Source: Lachnospiraceae bacterium M18-1 (GTDB lineage Bacteria > Bacillota > Clostridia > Lachnospirales > Lachnospiraceae). From it: a stretch of 64,000 nt of DNA. The notes beneath the pieces are model-generated. The model was not told where the DNA came from. It ran no database searches and saw only the letters and a program-made list of their open reading frames with translations. The stretch is taken from NCBI GenBank assembly GCA_000403295.2, contig KE159609.1:252142-316141 (forward strand). Reading direction: 5' to 3'. The position numbers and the translations under genes are program-made. Positions 15,812 through 25,200 of this stretch are shown piece after piece (the first letter of the stretch is position 1; every line of letters starts with the position of its first letter).

Positions 15812-16222
15812 TTATTGAAGGGGCGGCATTTTGTCATAATACTGTGCCATGATTCGGATGGATTCTACGTCTACGCCAGATTCATCGGCTATTTCCTGCG
15901 GGGGTTTTCCTTCTATACAATAATTCTGATATACAAATGCAGCCATGTCACAGGACTGTGCAATCAGTATTCCTAACAATTTCCGCATCAGATCGGCGTA
16001 TTCCTGAATATCAGGATTTATTTCTGAATCAGATTCCTGCAGAATTTTTGCAAGCTCTGTTTCAGAAAGGCTCTTATTATGCTCTTTGAGATTTTCACGG
16101 ATAAAATTCCGGATCATTTCCTGTTCCTGTTTTGACAGATGCACATATAGCCATATCATTTCGAGAGTTTCTTTTGGCATGTTTAATGGAAGTGGCGGTA
16201 ATTGTATATATTGGGATTTCAT
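15812..16222 (-). CDS. Hypothetical protein with C-terminal HTH
   Basis: A 136-residue protein read leftward. The start is the ATG at 16222, nine bases after AAAGGAGG; the upstream ATG at 16246 overlaps that site. The C-terminal 40 residues (F-V-Y-Q-N-Y-C-I-E-G-K-P-P-Q-E-I-A-D-E-S-G-V-D-V-E-S-I-R-I-M-A) look like a sigma region 4-type HTH. The middle is helical with acidic stretches. It lies 31 bases downstream of the membrane-protein gene read in the same direction, so the two form a unit. Function unknown; a regulator of the membrane protein is one guess. Confidence 0.6.
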   Translation of the reverse strand: MKSQYIQLPPLPLNMPKETLEMIWLYVHLSKQEQEMIRNFIRENLKEHNKSLSETELAKILQESDSEINPDIQEYADLMRKLLGILIAQSCDMAAFVYQNYCIEGKPPQEIADESGVDVESIRIMAQYYDKMPPLQ

Positions 16223-16253
16223 TTTTGCGTGTGCCTCCTTTTTCATTTATGAA

Positions 16254-17078
16254 TTATTTCGTTATAGTTACAGGGGAAATAGATATTTCGTAACCGGTAT
16301 CTTGATAGTCGGTTTTCAGCTTATAATCTCCAATCTGTAATTCCATCCCACATTCTACCGGATAAAAAAGAGCATTCTCCGTATCAAGGATAACGATTTC
16401 TGTCATGGGTTTGTCTTGTACGGCTTCCAGCATGGCTTCGATACAGTGGTCACAGAACAGGCTTTTCATCCTATGGATACTGACAATACTATTTCCATGT
16501 TCGATTTCAGCGCTTCCCTGGTTTTCTCCCGGACTTTTGGAGATATGGATGCTGCTCTGGCTTATCTCGTCATAACCAAATGTCAGCTGTGTACTGCCCT
16601 GGTAATTTTCCGGTTCAATTCCTCGTTCAAATAAATCTAATGAATAGGAATCGCCGGTATTCAAGCTTACCAGAACGGCCTGTGCCGGATAGCTTCCTTC
16701 ACAGGCACGGCATATGTCAGATGTGTTGGGAATGTATTGGAGATACTTCTTTATATTTTTACTACGGTCAGTAAGCACCAGATCATGCCTTATTGTTTTC
16801 GCAATTTCATCATATTCGTCTGTTGTGGCGGATTCCATATAGGATGTGATAATATTTATGGCTTCTTCCATATCTGCATCATTCCTGCGGTTTATCCGAA
16901 GATTGTTGATTCCGGTCAGCAGAAGTACCAATGCAATTGTGCAAGTACCAATGATGAAGTTCCCATACAGGAGGAAACGCTTATCTGCCTGGCTTAAATG
17001 TTTTTTTGAATCATCATATTCATCCCCGATCCAGAAATAATCCCATTTCCATTTTATTCTGTTCCATAAATTTTTTAT
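16254..17078 (-). CDS. Membrane-anchored cysteine-motif protein with probable ATA start
   Basis: A 274-residue protein I do not recognise. The frame stays open upstream of the first TTG (16931) for 49 further codons that read as good protein (N-L-W-N-R-I-K-W-K-W-D-Y-F-W-I-G-D-E-Y) and includes one membrane segment (F-I-I-G-T-C-T-I-A-L-V-L-L-L-T-G). The only codon at the right distance (8 bases) from GGAGG is ATA at 17078. The long C-terminal domain carries C-R-A-C and C-D-H-C motifs, suggesting metal binding or redox chemistry. Orientation would place this domain outside the cell if the short N-terminus is inside. Divergent from a ribbon-helix-helix gene. Confidence 0.6.
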   Translation of the reverse strand: MKNLWNRIKWKWDYFWIGDEYDDSKKHLSQADKRFLLYGNFIIGTCTIALVLLLTGINNLRINRRNDADMEEAINIITSYMESATTDEYDEIAKTIRHDLVLTDRSKNIKKYLQYIPNTSDICRACEGSYPAQAVLVSLNTGDSYSLDLFERGIEPENYQGSTQLTFGYDEISQSSIHISKSPGENQGSAEIEHGNSIVSIHRMKSLFCDHCIEAMLEAVQDKPMTEIVILDTENALFYPVECGMELQIGDYKLKTDYQDTGYEISISPVTITK

Positions 17079-17137
17079 TTGTACGCACCTCCACTCTATA
17101 TATTAATAAATGGTAATTTATATTTTTTTCTCACTCT

Positions 17138-17177
17138 TATAATATAAAGTGATGTCACTAAACTGTCAAGTGACAGT
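17138..17177. promoter_or_regulatory. Operator dyads in the divergent promoter region
   Basis: GTGATGTCAC (17149-17158) and the perfect dyad ACTGTCA-AG-TGACAGT (17162-17177) lie next to a TATAAT-like stretch (17138-17144). They sit between the minus-strand membrane-protein gene and the ribbon-helix-helix gene. AAGTGCTATCACTT at 17455-17468, ahead of the second copy of that gene, shares the AGTG...CACT half-sites. Probable RHH operators. Confidence 0.65.
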
Positions 17178-17236
17178 ATATTATTTCCGGAAATTGGATT
17201 ACTATTTATCTATGCCAAAATAAGGAGGGCGGGAAT

Positions 17237-17407
17237 ATGGCAACCAATAAGCGTGTGTTTACCCTGCGTCTGCCAGATGAGGTATTTGATAAAATCGGTA
17301 TTCTGGCTACAAAAGAACGCCGTTCCATGACTAATTATATAGAGTATGTGTTAATCCGGCATTTGGATGAGATAGAAAAGGAGCAGGGGATAATCGAAAC
17401 AAAATAG
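17237..17407 (+). CDS. Ribbon-helix-helix protein, copy 1
   Basis: A 56-residue Arc/CopG-like protein: strand K-R-V-F-T-L-R-L-P followed by helices D-E-V-F-D-K-I-G-I-L-A-T-K-E-R-R-S and M-T-N-Y-I-E-Y-V-L-I-R-H-L. The start is ATG 17237 with AGGAGGG. It is nearly the same as the protein encoded at 17544, so the pair is a recent tandem duplication of about 307 bases. It probably binds the dyads at 17149-17177 and represses itself and the divergent gene. Confidence 0.85.
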   Translation: MATNKRVFTLRLPDEVFDKIGILATKERRSMTNYIEYVLIRHLDEIEKEQGIIETK

Positions 17408-17543
17408 ATAGAACAAAGATGCTTAACTATGGCAGAAGACTATGAACAGGATAAAAGTGCTATCACTTAGCAGTTTTGTGAATGTATTATTTTTATGGAT
17501 ATTGGTTTATCATAAATTTATCCCCAGAATGGAGGGCAGAGAT

Positions 17544-17720
17544 ATGGCAACCAATAAGCGTGTATTTACCCTGCGTCTGTCAGACGAGGTATTTGATAAG
17601 ATAGGTGTTCTGGCAACAAATGAACACCGTTCCATGACTAATTACATTGAATATGTGCTGATCCAACATTTGGAACAGATTGAGAAGGAACATGGAAAGA
17701 TAAAGACAGATAAGATATAA
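17544..17720 (+). CDS. Ribbon-helix-helix protein, copy 2
   Basis: A 58-residue paralogue of the upstream protein, identical over the first 12 residues (M-A-T-N-K-R-V-F-T-L-R-L) and differing mainly in the second helix and tail (Q-H-L-E-Q-I-E-K-E-H). The start is ATG 17544 with GGAGGGC; an ATG at 17442 in the same frame is upstream of the duplicated unit and would add unrelated sequence. Closed by a strong terminator. The two copies may form heterodimers or recognise slightly different operators. Confidence 0.85.
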   Translation: MATNKRVFTLRLSDEVFDKIGVLATNEHRSMTNYIEYVLIQHLEQIEKEHGKIKTDKI

Positions 17721-17729
17721 TAATGTGAG

Positions 17730-17764
17730 GGCAACAGCGGTTTATGCTGTTGCCTTTTCTTTTT
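17730..17764 (+). terminator. Rho-independent terminator
   Basis: Perfect 9-bp stem GGCAACAGC/GCTGTTGCC with a 7-base loop and the tail TTTTCTTTTT, after the second ribbon-helix-helix gene. The convergent flavodoxin gene ends 23 bases further on. Confidence 0.9.
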
Positions 17765-17786
17765 GGGCATAATCCCGTTAAAATCT

Positions 17787-18233
17787 TTAATGGAGAATAT
17801 GCGTTTCATAGAATCTAACAGCGCCGTCGATTTCATCCTGTGTCGGATGCCCTTTTGAAATGCCGCCTACCAGTTTAAAAGGACCATAAGTGTCAAAGCC
17901 GGGACAACCGTAAGAGCCAAGAATTTCACACTGCCTGCTTGATGCGGTCTTTGAGATGGATGCGGTGTATTTGCCGCTGTCTCTCCCACAGGTATAGAGA
18001 AAAAAGACTTTCTTGCTATGCGGCAGATGCTTCTGTGCAAACTGTTCCAGATTTTGATAGAATTTTCCAAATGCAATGCCGGATGCCAGGCCGATTACAT
18101 CATAGTTTCCTAAATCAATGCTGCAAGCTTCTGCTACTTTTACAGTTTCTATATCATACTTCCTCTTGATTGCATCTACTAATTTTTTTGTATTTTTATG
18201 GTGTTCGGATTCATAAATAATGATCGTTTTCAT
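17787..18233 (-). CDS. Flavodoxin-family protein
   Basis: A 148-residue FMN-binding electron carrier or small NAD(P)H-flavin oxidoreductase. It starts with the flavodoxin strand I-I-I-Y-E-S-E-H-H-K-N-T-K-K, a variant of the phosphate-binding loop with H-K-N-T, then V-I-G-L-A-S-G-I-A-F-G-K-F-Y and V-F-F-L-Y-T-C-G-R. The length matches the short-chain group. It lies 51 bases downstream of a cupin gene on the same strand, probably co-transcribed. Probable metabolic or stress cargo of the element. Confidence 0.8.
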   Translation of the reverse strand: MKTIIIYESEHHKNTKKLVDAIKRKYDIETVKVAEACSIDLGNYDVIGLASGIAFGKFYQNLEQFAQKHLPHSKKVFFLYTCGRDSGKYTASISKTASSRQCEILGSYGCPGFDTYGPFKLVGGISKGHPTQDEIDGAVRFYETHILH

Positions 18234-18284
18234 GTCTGTACTCCTTTATAACTGTTGGTTTTTCTGCTTCCCTGCAAATGAAAG

Positions 18285-18614
18285 TTATTGTTCCACTACA
18301 ACTGTTATTAAAACCAAGTCATCGTCGCCTGTATTGATTATACTATGCCCTGAACCCTTCTGACAGACATGGCAGACACCAGTTGCCAGTTCTTCTGTTT
18401 CGCCATCGCAGATTGCTTTTCCTATTCCAGAAATCACATAATTTATATCATCACTTGTATCATGGGTATGCAATCCAATAGAACCACCCTTATGAATGGA
18501 ACAGGGGATAATTTTACATTTTTTATCCATATACATTTTTGCAGTCATTTCACCGGTTCCGCCATTCATTCCCGGTGAAGTTCTTGCTGACATTTCATTA
18601 AAATTAATTAACAT
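18285..18614 (-). CDS. Cupin-domain protein
   Basis: A 109-residue single-domain beta-barrel. Cupin motif 1 is visible as G-S-I-G-L-H-T-H-D-T-S-D-D-I-N-Y-V-I-S-G and motif 2 as C-Q-K-G-S-G-H-S-I-I-N-T-G-D-D-D. The His residues (H-T-H, and the His in G-H-S) and an acidic residue would bind a metal. The start is ATG 18614 with GAGGTG upstream. The substrate cannot be inferred. It is the first gene of a leftward pair with the flavodoxin. Confidence 0.8.
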   Translation of the reverse strand: MLINFNEMSARTSPGMNGGTGEMTAKMYMDKKCKIIPCSIHKGGSIGLHTHDTSDDINYVISGIGKAICDGETEELATGVCHVCQKGSGHSIINTGDDDLVLITVVVEQ

Positions 18615-19232
18615 GTTTTACACCTCATACTATTTTAAAATCTCAATTAAATATCACATTTATTTTATCACATCTAAAAAATAGTGTCTATTTTATTTCA
18701 AGCTTCATTTTTTTTAAGAAAATTAAAAAATATTTCAAAATCATTTGTATTTCACCCTTTCCAGTCTGCTATTAGTGAAGGGGTTACATTTCTGAAAATA
18801 TCCAACCACAACATTTCAAAGATTTTCCCTTTCATCGTACCTTGAAAATTTCATAGCCTGCCCAGATTGATACCCGGTACTTGAGTGTGCATTTTGCGTG
18901 CCTTGCCGGAGAGAACGCTGCGGACAATGATAGCCGGGACAGGAACGGGTCTGGGGGGAACACAGGAAAACGCTCAAAGAAGATAAAGCCAGTCCGGGGA
19001 ACCGGGCTGGATAACAGTAGATGCCATGCAGGGAAGGATTTTCTGTTCAGATGCGATGCTTGTATCTGTATACAGGAACTTCCCTGTATTGATGTGCTGT
19101 TATCGGCTGGCAGTGCAAATGACGGGAGGGGAGGCAAATGCGTATGGGTACATAGAAGAAATCACAAGTAAGAACAGTATAGGATTATGGCAGCTTTAAG
19201 CTACGTAAAAAAGAAAGAGAGGTACAATTATA
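18615..19232. other. Intergenic region upstream of the adhesin gene
   Basis: 618 bases. The left 200 are AT-rich and hold the promoter of the leftward cupin-flavodoxin pair. The right part is GC-richer and contains an open frame of 96 codons (18881-19171) with Cys and Arg-rich, non-protein-like composition and no ribosome binding site; I do not call it. A dyad CCAGTCCGG ... CCGGGCTGG lies at about 18990-19012, perhaps a leader structure of the adhesin mRNA. Confidence 0.4.
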
Positions 19233-22200
19233 TTGAAGGGAAACGTAAAGAGGATTGTTTCCGGCTTGTTGTCAGCGGTCACGGTCTTATCCGCCTTTTT
19301 ACAGCCAGTAGCCGCCTATGCGGCAGAGGCAGAGCCTGCGGCATATGAAGCAGAGTATCCGGCGCTTGAAAAAGTGAGGGCAAGGCTTAATGAAGATGAA
19401 ATTGTGTCTGCAGAAGATTATGAGGTAGGGGTTGGCAGCGCTTTTGATGTGGAGCATGATTTTTCCGGCATAAAGTTTTCTGCAGATAAGGTAAAAATCA
19501 CATTCCATGAAGCGAAGAACAAAGCCGGACAGAAGTTTGACAGCGGTAAGGCAGATACCTGCAAAGCAGTCTATTTTGTGGAGCCTGCCAGCAGAAATGC
19601 ATCCTACCATATCAGCCGGAACATTACCGTGAAAGAAAAAACGTCCGTATCATCCTCCGGGAACCAGAAAACGGGCGGAGAGCGGAATGGAGCGGGCGGT
19701 TCAGGCGGTTCAGGAGCGCCTGCAGAGGAAGATGGGGAAGCTGGCCCATCGGATACGGAAGCCATCCCAAAGGAATCCATGACAGAAGCCGAGATGGAGG
19801 CAGTCATTGAGGGCATGGAGCAGGCAGAGGATACAAGGCAGGACGCAGAAATGATTGCAGAGGAAGAAGGGCTTTTGCTGTTTACGGAGAGTACGCAGAC
19901 AATGAGGGCGGCAAGGGCATCCGGTTCCGCAACACTGGTAAAAGGCCGGGATATTTATTATCCGGGCAACCTGGGGAATTATCTGACTTGTTTTTATACG
20001 GTAAATGGGAAGATTGCATACTGCCTGGAGTCTGCAAAGGCATCCCCGGACAGTGACAGTTATGCGGCACGTGTTTTAGAGGGAAACCCAAAGCTTCAGA
20101 AAGCGCTCTATTATGGCTACGGAGGCCCAGGGGATGTGACGGCAAGTTATATGCCATCCTTTGATGAAGATTTAAAGTATGTGTTCACCCATATCGCAGC
20201 CAGCTATTTCTACTGCGGCATGGATGGATTTGCAGGGTGTACAATGGATGATTTAAGGGACTGCGGGGTTCTTGGATGGATTGATTACCTGGAGAGCCTA
20301 CCTGCGCCGCCCGACCCGTATATCAGCCTTAGCAAGACATCTTTAAAAGCAAGCTATGATGGCTCCAAACAGGTGACAGGGACAACGAAGCTGAACGGGG
20401 ATTCCAGAAATACCATCACAATCAAGCTGCCGGATCATGTAACATTCCATAACAGCGGGAATGGAAGCACACAGACTGGCGGAAATGTCCGTGTCTCTGG
20501 CGGGACGAGCTTTTATTTCACTGCGCCGGTGACCGTCAATGGTGAGTGGCGTACCGGGGATATGAAGGGCAGCATCCGCAAGATTTGGAAAGCCCTTGTA
20601 GTATCGACAGGGAGCAGTCTGCAGGACATCGGAAGCCATTATGAGGAAGAAAGCGGCAGTTCCGTAAACCTGTATGTGGACTGGCTGGAACGGGCAAGGG
20701 TGAAGGTGATCAAAGTGGATTCCATTGCCAACGCAAAACTTTCCGGCGCTGTGTTTGGTATTTACCGGGATGAAGCGTGTACGGACCTGATCACAAGGAT
20801 GCCTGCGACAGATGCAAACGGCGCATCGGAGGCAGAGATTGTGATGACACAGGAAACGGTATACTTAAAGGAGATTACGGCTCCGACAGGATACCGCTAC
20901 AATGCAACCGCCTACCGTGTTACCTTAAAGCCGAACCAGACTACTTCTACGACGGTTCCGGATGTGGAGCAGCTTGGGAACCTGACCATTTACAAAGAGG
21001 GGGAAGTCTTAACAGGGGCTTCGTCAAATGAGAACGGCACCGTATTCCAGTATGGGAGCCGCAGGCAGAAAGGGGCGGTTTTCAATGTCTATGCGGCGAA
21101 GGATATTACAACGCCTTATGGCGCTGTGGTTTATAAAGCTGGGGAGCTTGTGGCGGAAAACCTTGTAACCGGGGACAATGGCTCGGTGACGCTAAAGAAA
21201 CTGCATCTTGGCACTTACCGGGTGGCAGAGGTACAGGCTCCGAAGAATTTCTATAACAAAGGGGAAACAAAGGATGTGGCGGTCACTTATGCCGGGCAGA
21301 TGGCAGAAACGGCATTTTCCGATACCACATTCTTAAATGACAGGCAGAAAGCAGAAGTCCGTGTAATTAAAAAAGACAAGGATACAGTGAACGGTCTGGC
21401 AGGCGGTATTTTCGGGTTATATGCTTCGGAAAATATTACGAATGCAGACGGGAATGTTGTCGTATCAAAAGGCGCACTGGTTGATAAGGTAACTACTAAT
21501 GCAGACGGAAACGCTTTGTTTTCCGCAGACCTTCCGATTGGGTTTGGATATGAAGTGAAGGAAATCCAGGCACCGGAGAATTACCTACGGAATACGGAGG
21601 ATGTGTATTCTTTCCGTTTTGATTACACCAATGACAGGGAACCAAAAGTATCTTTCTCCCATATCTTTGCAAATGAGCGTGTCAATGCAAGGGTCCGGTT
21701 GCAGAAGAAGGATAAGGAAACCAATAAAAATATCCCGCAGGGAGACGCCACGCTGGAACATGCGGTTTATGGGCTGTATGCAAGGAAAGACATTTCCCAT
21801 CCGGATAAAAAGACAGGGATACTTTACAAAGCCGGGGAGCAGGTAGGGACGCTGACTACGGATAAGGAAGGCAGGGCGGAGATTACGGATTTATACTTAG
21901 GGGAGTATTTTATCAAAGAGATCACGCCGCCTGCCGGGTATCTGGCGGATGAAACGGAGTATGACCTGGTATGCAGCTATGAGGGTGATCTGGTAGCTAC
22001 GGTAGAGCGTGACTGCACTTCGCCGGAACAGGTGAAAAAACAGCCGTTCCAGATCATCAAGGCGGCGGATAACGGGAAAACCGATGCGGATCTGCTTGCA
22101 GGGGTAGGCTTTACCGCCTACCTTGTATCTTCGCTGAAAACAAAGGAAAACGGCGGATATGATTTTGATTCCGCTGAACCTGTGGTGATCGGAGAGAACG

Positions 22201-25200
22201 GGGTAACGGAAATATTCACGGATGAAAGAGGCTATGCCTGCAGCATCCCGCTCCCGTTTGGGACGTATATCGTGAGGGAGACAACCACGCCGCACAATTA
22301 CACGCCGGTCAAAGACTTTATTGTGCGTGTGACCGAGCATAAGCCGGACACGCCGCAGGTGTGGCGGGTGCTTCTGGATGATGAATTTGAAGCGAAGCTG
22401 AAAATCGTAAAGCAGGACGATGAAACAAAAAAAGCGGTTCTTGCGGAAAATACGGAGTTCAAGGTGTATGACCTGGACAATGAAAAATATGTGGAGCAGG
22501 TAACGACTTATCCGACCGTGGTAACGCACAAGTCTTATTTTACAGACAGCCAGGGTTATCTGATCCTGCCGCAGAATCTGAAGATCGGGAATTACCGCAT
22601 TGAGGAAGCTACTGCCCCATTCGGATACACACTGAATGAGGATTATTATGAAGTGTCCGTGGATTCCGATACGCTGTACCAGATGGACGAAGTGTCCGGG
22701 GATGTGATCATTGACGTGGTATATGAAAACCATCCGGTCAAGGGTGAACTGAGCATTGTAAAAAAAGGTGAAGTTCTGAATGGATATAAGGATAATTTCA
22801 TTTATAAGACGGAAAACCTGGAGGGTGCAGAGTTTCAGGTATATGCGGCAGAGGATATTTATACTGCAGATTTCCAGAAGGACGAAAACGGGAACCGTAT
22901 TTTAGAGTATGCGTCCGGGGAACTGGTAGGAACATTGACCACGGATCAGGATGGGAAAGTCATACTTGAGAACCTTCCGCTTGGCACATACCGGGTGGTG
23001 GAGACGAAAGCGCCGGAAGGCTATGTGCTGAATGAAGCAGAACAGACAGTTACATTTTCCTATAAAGACCAGGATACGCCGGTCATCGAGCAGACAGCGG
23101 CATTTGAAAATGACCGCCAGAAGGTGGAGATTGCCGTTGTGAAAAAAGATGCGGAGAATGATTCTGTGGTAGAGGGCGCAGTCTTTGGGTTGTATGCGAA
23201 AAATGATATTCAGGCGCATGGAGAGGTAATTGTGAAAGCGGATGCGCTGCTTGGAGAAGCCGTGTCCGGGGAAGATGGACACGCAGCCTTTGACCTGGAC
23301 GTGCCGTTCGGTGAATATTACATCCGTGAGCAAAAAGCGCCTGCAGGCTATGTATCCTCCGATGAAGTGATCGAAGTGTCTGCCGCATACCAGGGGCAGG
23401 ATGTGAAGGTTGCGGCATATTCGTCCGGCTTCAAGAATGAGCCGACTACGGTTTCCGTAAAAAAGACAGACCTTGCGACTGGCGTGGAACTGGAAGGCGC
23501 AACGCTGACAGTGTTTGATAAAGGCGGAAATGTGGTGGATACATGGAAATCCGTCAAAGGGGAGGGACATATCATAAAGCGCCTGACCGTAGGGGAAACC
23601 TATACGCTCCGTGAGGAATTAGCGCCGTATGGCTACCTTAAGGCAGAAGAAATCACGTTTACCGTGGAAGATACTGCAGAAATCCAGAAGGTGGAGATGA
23701 AGGACGATGTGCCGACAGGAACGCTCCTGATCAATAAAAAAGGAGAGTTTTTAGAGGATGTATCTTTACTGGACAGCATAGGAGGCTGGATCGCACATCT
23801 ATTTGAGTATATCACCGGTTCGTTAAAAGAAGTCACTTTTGAAGTGTATGCGCTTGAGGATATAAAAGCCGCAGACGGTGAGAGCGATGACTATTTCAAA
23901 AAAGATGAGCTGGTGGATACCATCATTACGGATGATACCGGGGTTGCGAAGCTTGAGAACCTGCCTCTTGGAAAATATTATGTGAAGGAGAAAGAGACGG
24001 CAGAGGGATATGTCCTGGACGCTGAAATCCGGGAGGTTGACCTGACCTACCGTGACCAGGATACAAAAGTGGTTACATTTTCCACGGACTGGCAGAACAG
24101 CCGCCAGAAAGCGGAGATTAACGTAGTAAAGACAGAGAAGGATTCTAACCGTGTGGTGGAAGGGACTGTGTTTGCCCTGTGCGCAAAGGAAGATATTACC
24201 AATGCAGAGGGTGCGGTAATCATGGACGCAGATACGGTGATTGAGGAAAAAGCCACGGATCAGGAAGGGAAAGCGGCATTTGAAGCTGACCTGCCTATCG
24301 GGTTTTCCTATTATGTGAAAGAGACTGCCCCGGCTCCGGGATTTACCAGTGAGGGCGAGGTGCAGGAATTTGATTTCACCTACGAAGATGCAGAAAATGC
24401 AAGCATTTCTTATGACTTTGCGTTTGAGAACCAAACTACTGTATTTGAATTTAGCAAGGTATCTCTTACAGATGGAAAAGAAGTGGAGGGGGCGAAGCTT
24501 CAGGTGACGGATGAGGACGGCAATCTTGTGGATGAATGGGTTTCCGGAAAGGAACCGCATATCATTAAGGAACTGGTTGTAGGCAGAAAGTACACCATGA
24601 CGGAGACACAGCCTGCAGACGGCTATGTGACTGCGGAGAGCATTGAATTTACCGTAGAAAATACGGGCGAAGTGCAGAAGGTGGAAATGAAGGATGATGT
24701 GACAAAAGTGGAAATTTCCAAGACAGACATTGCCGGGAAGGAACTGCCGGGCGCAAAACTCACGATCCTTGATAAAGAGGGAAAGGAAGTGGAAAGCTGG
24801 ATTTCCGGGGATAAGCCGCATTATATGGAAATGCTGCCAATCGGGGAATATACGCTCCATGAGGAAAGTGCGCCGGACGGTTATCTGGTAGCGGAGGATG
24901 TAAAATTTGAAGTGAAGGATACCGGGGAAATCCAGAAAGCAGTTATGGAAGATGATGTGACAAAGGTGGAGATTTCCAAACAGGATATTTCCGGGAAAGA
25001 ACTGCCAGGTGCAAAGCTCACGATTCTTGATAAGAACGGAAAAAAAGTGGAAAGCTGGACTTCGGAGGACAAGCCGCATTATATGGAAATGCTGCCAGTT
25101 GGGGAATACACGCTGCATGAAGAAAGTGCGCCGGACGGCTATCTGATAGCGGAGGATGTGAAGTTTGAAGTGAAAGATACCGGGGAAATCCAAAAGGTTG

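Noticed and set aside
18881..19171. 96-codon plus-strand frame before the adhesin
   Set aside because: No ribosome binding site, odd Cys/Arg/Gly composition, and no resemblance to a protein family.
21897..22733. 278-codon minus-strand frame within the adhesin gene
   Set aside because: Same shadow effect, no ribosome binding site.
23823..25193. 456-codon minus-strand frame within the adhesin gene
   Set aside because: Opposite-strand shadow produced by the repeated codon pattern of the SpaA domains; rich in Phe, His and Ile, no start signal.
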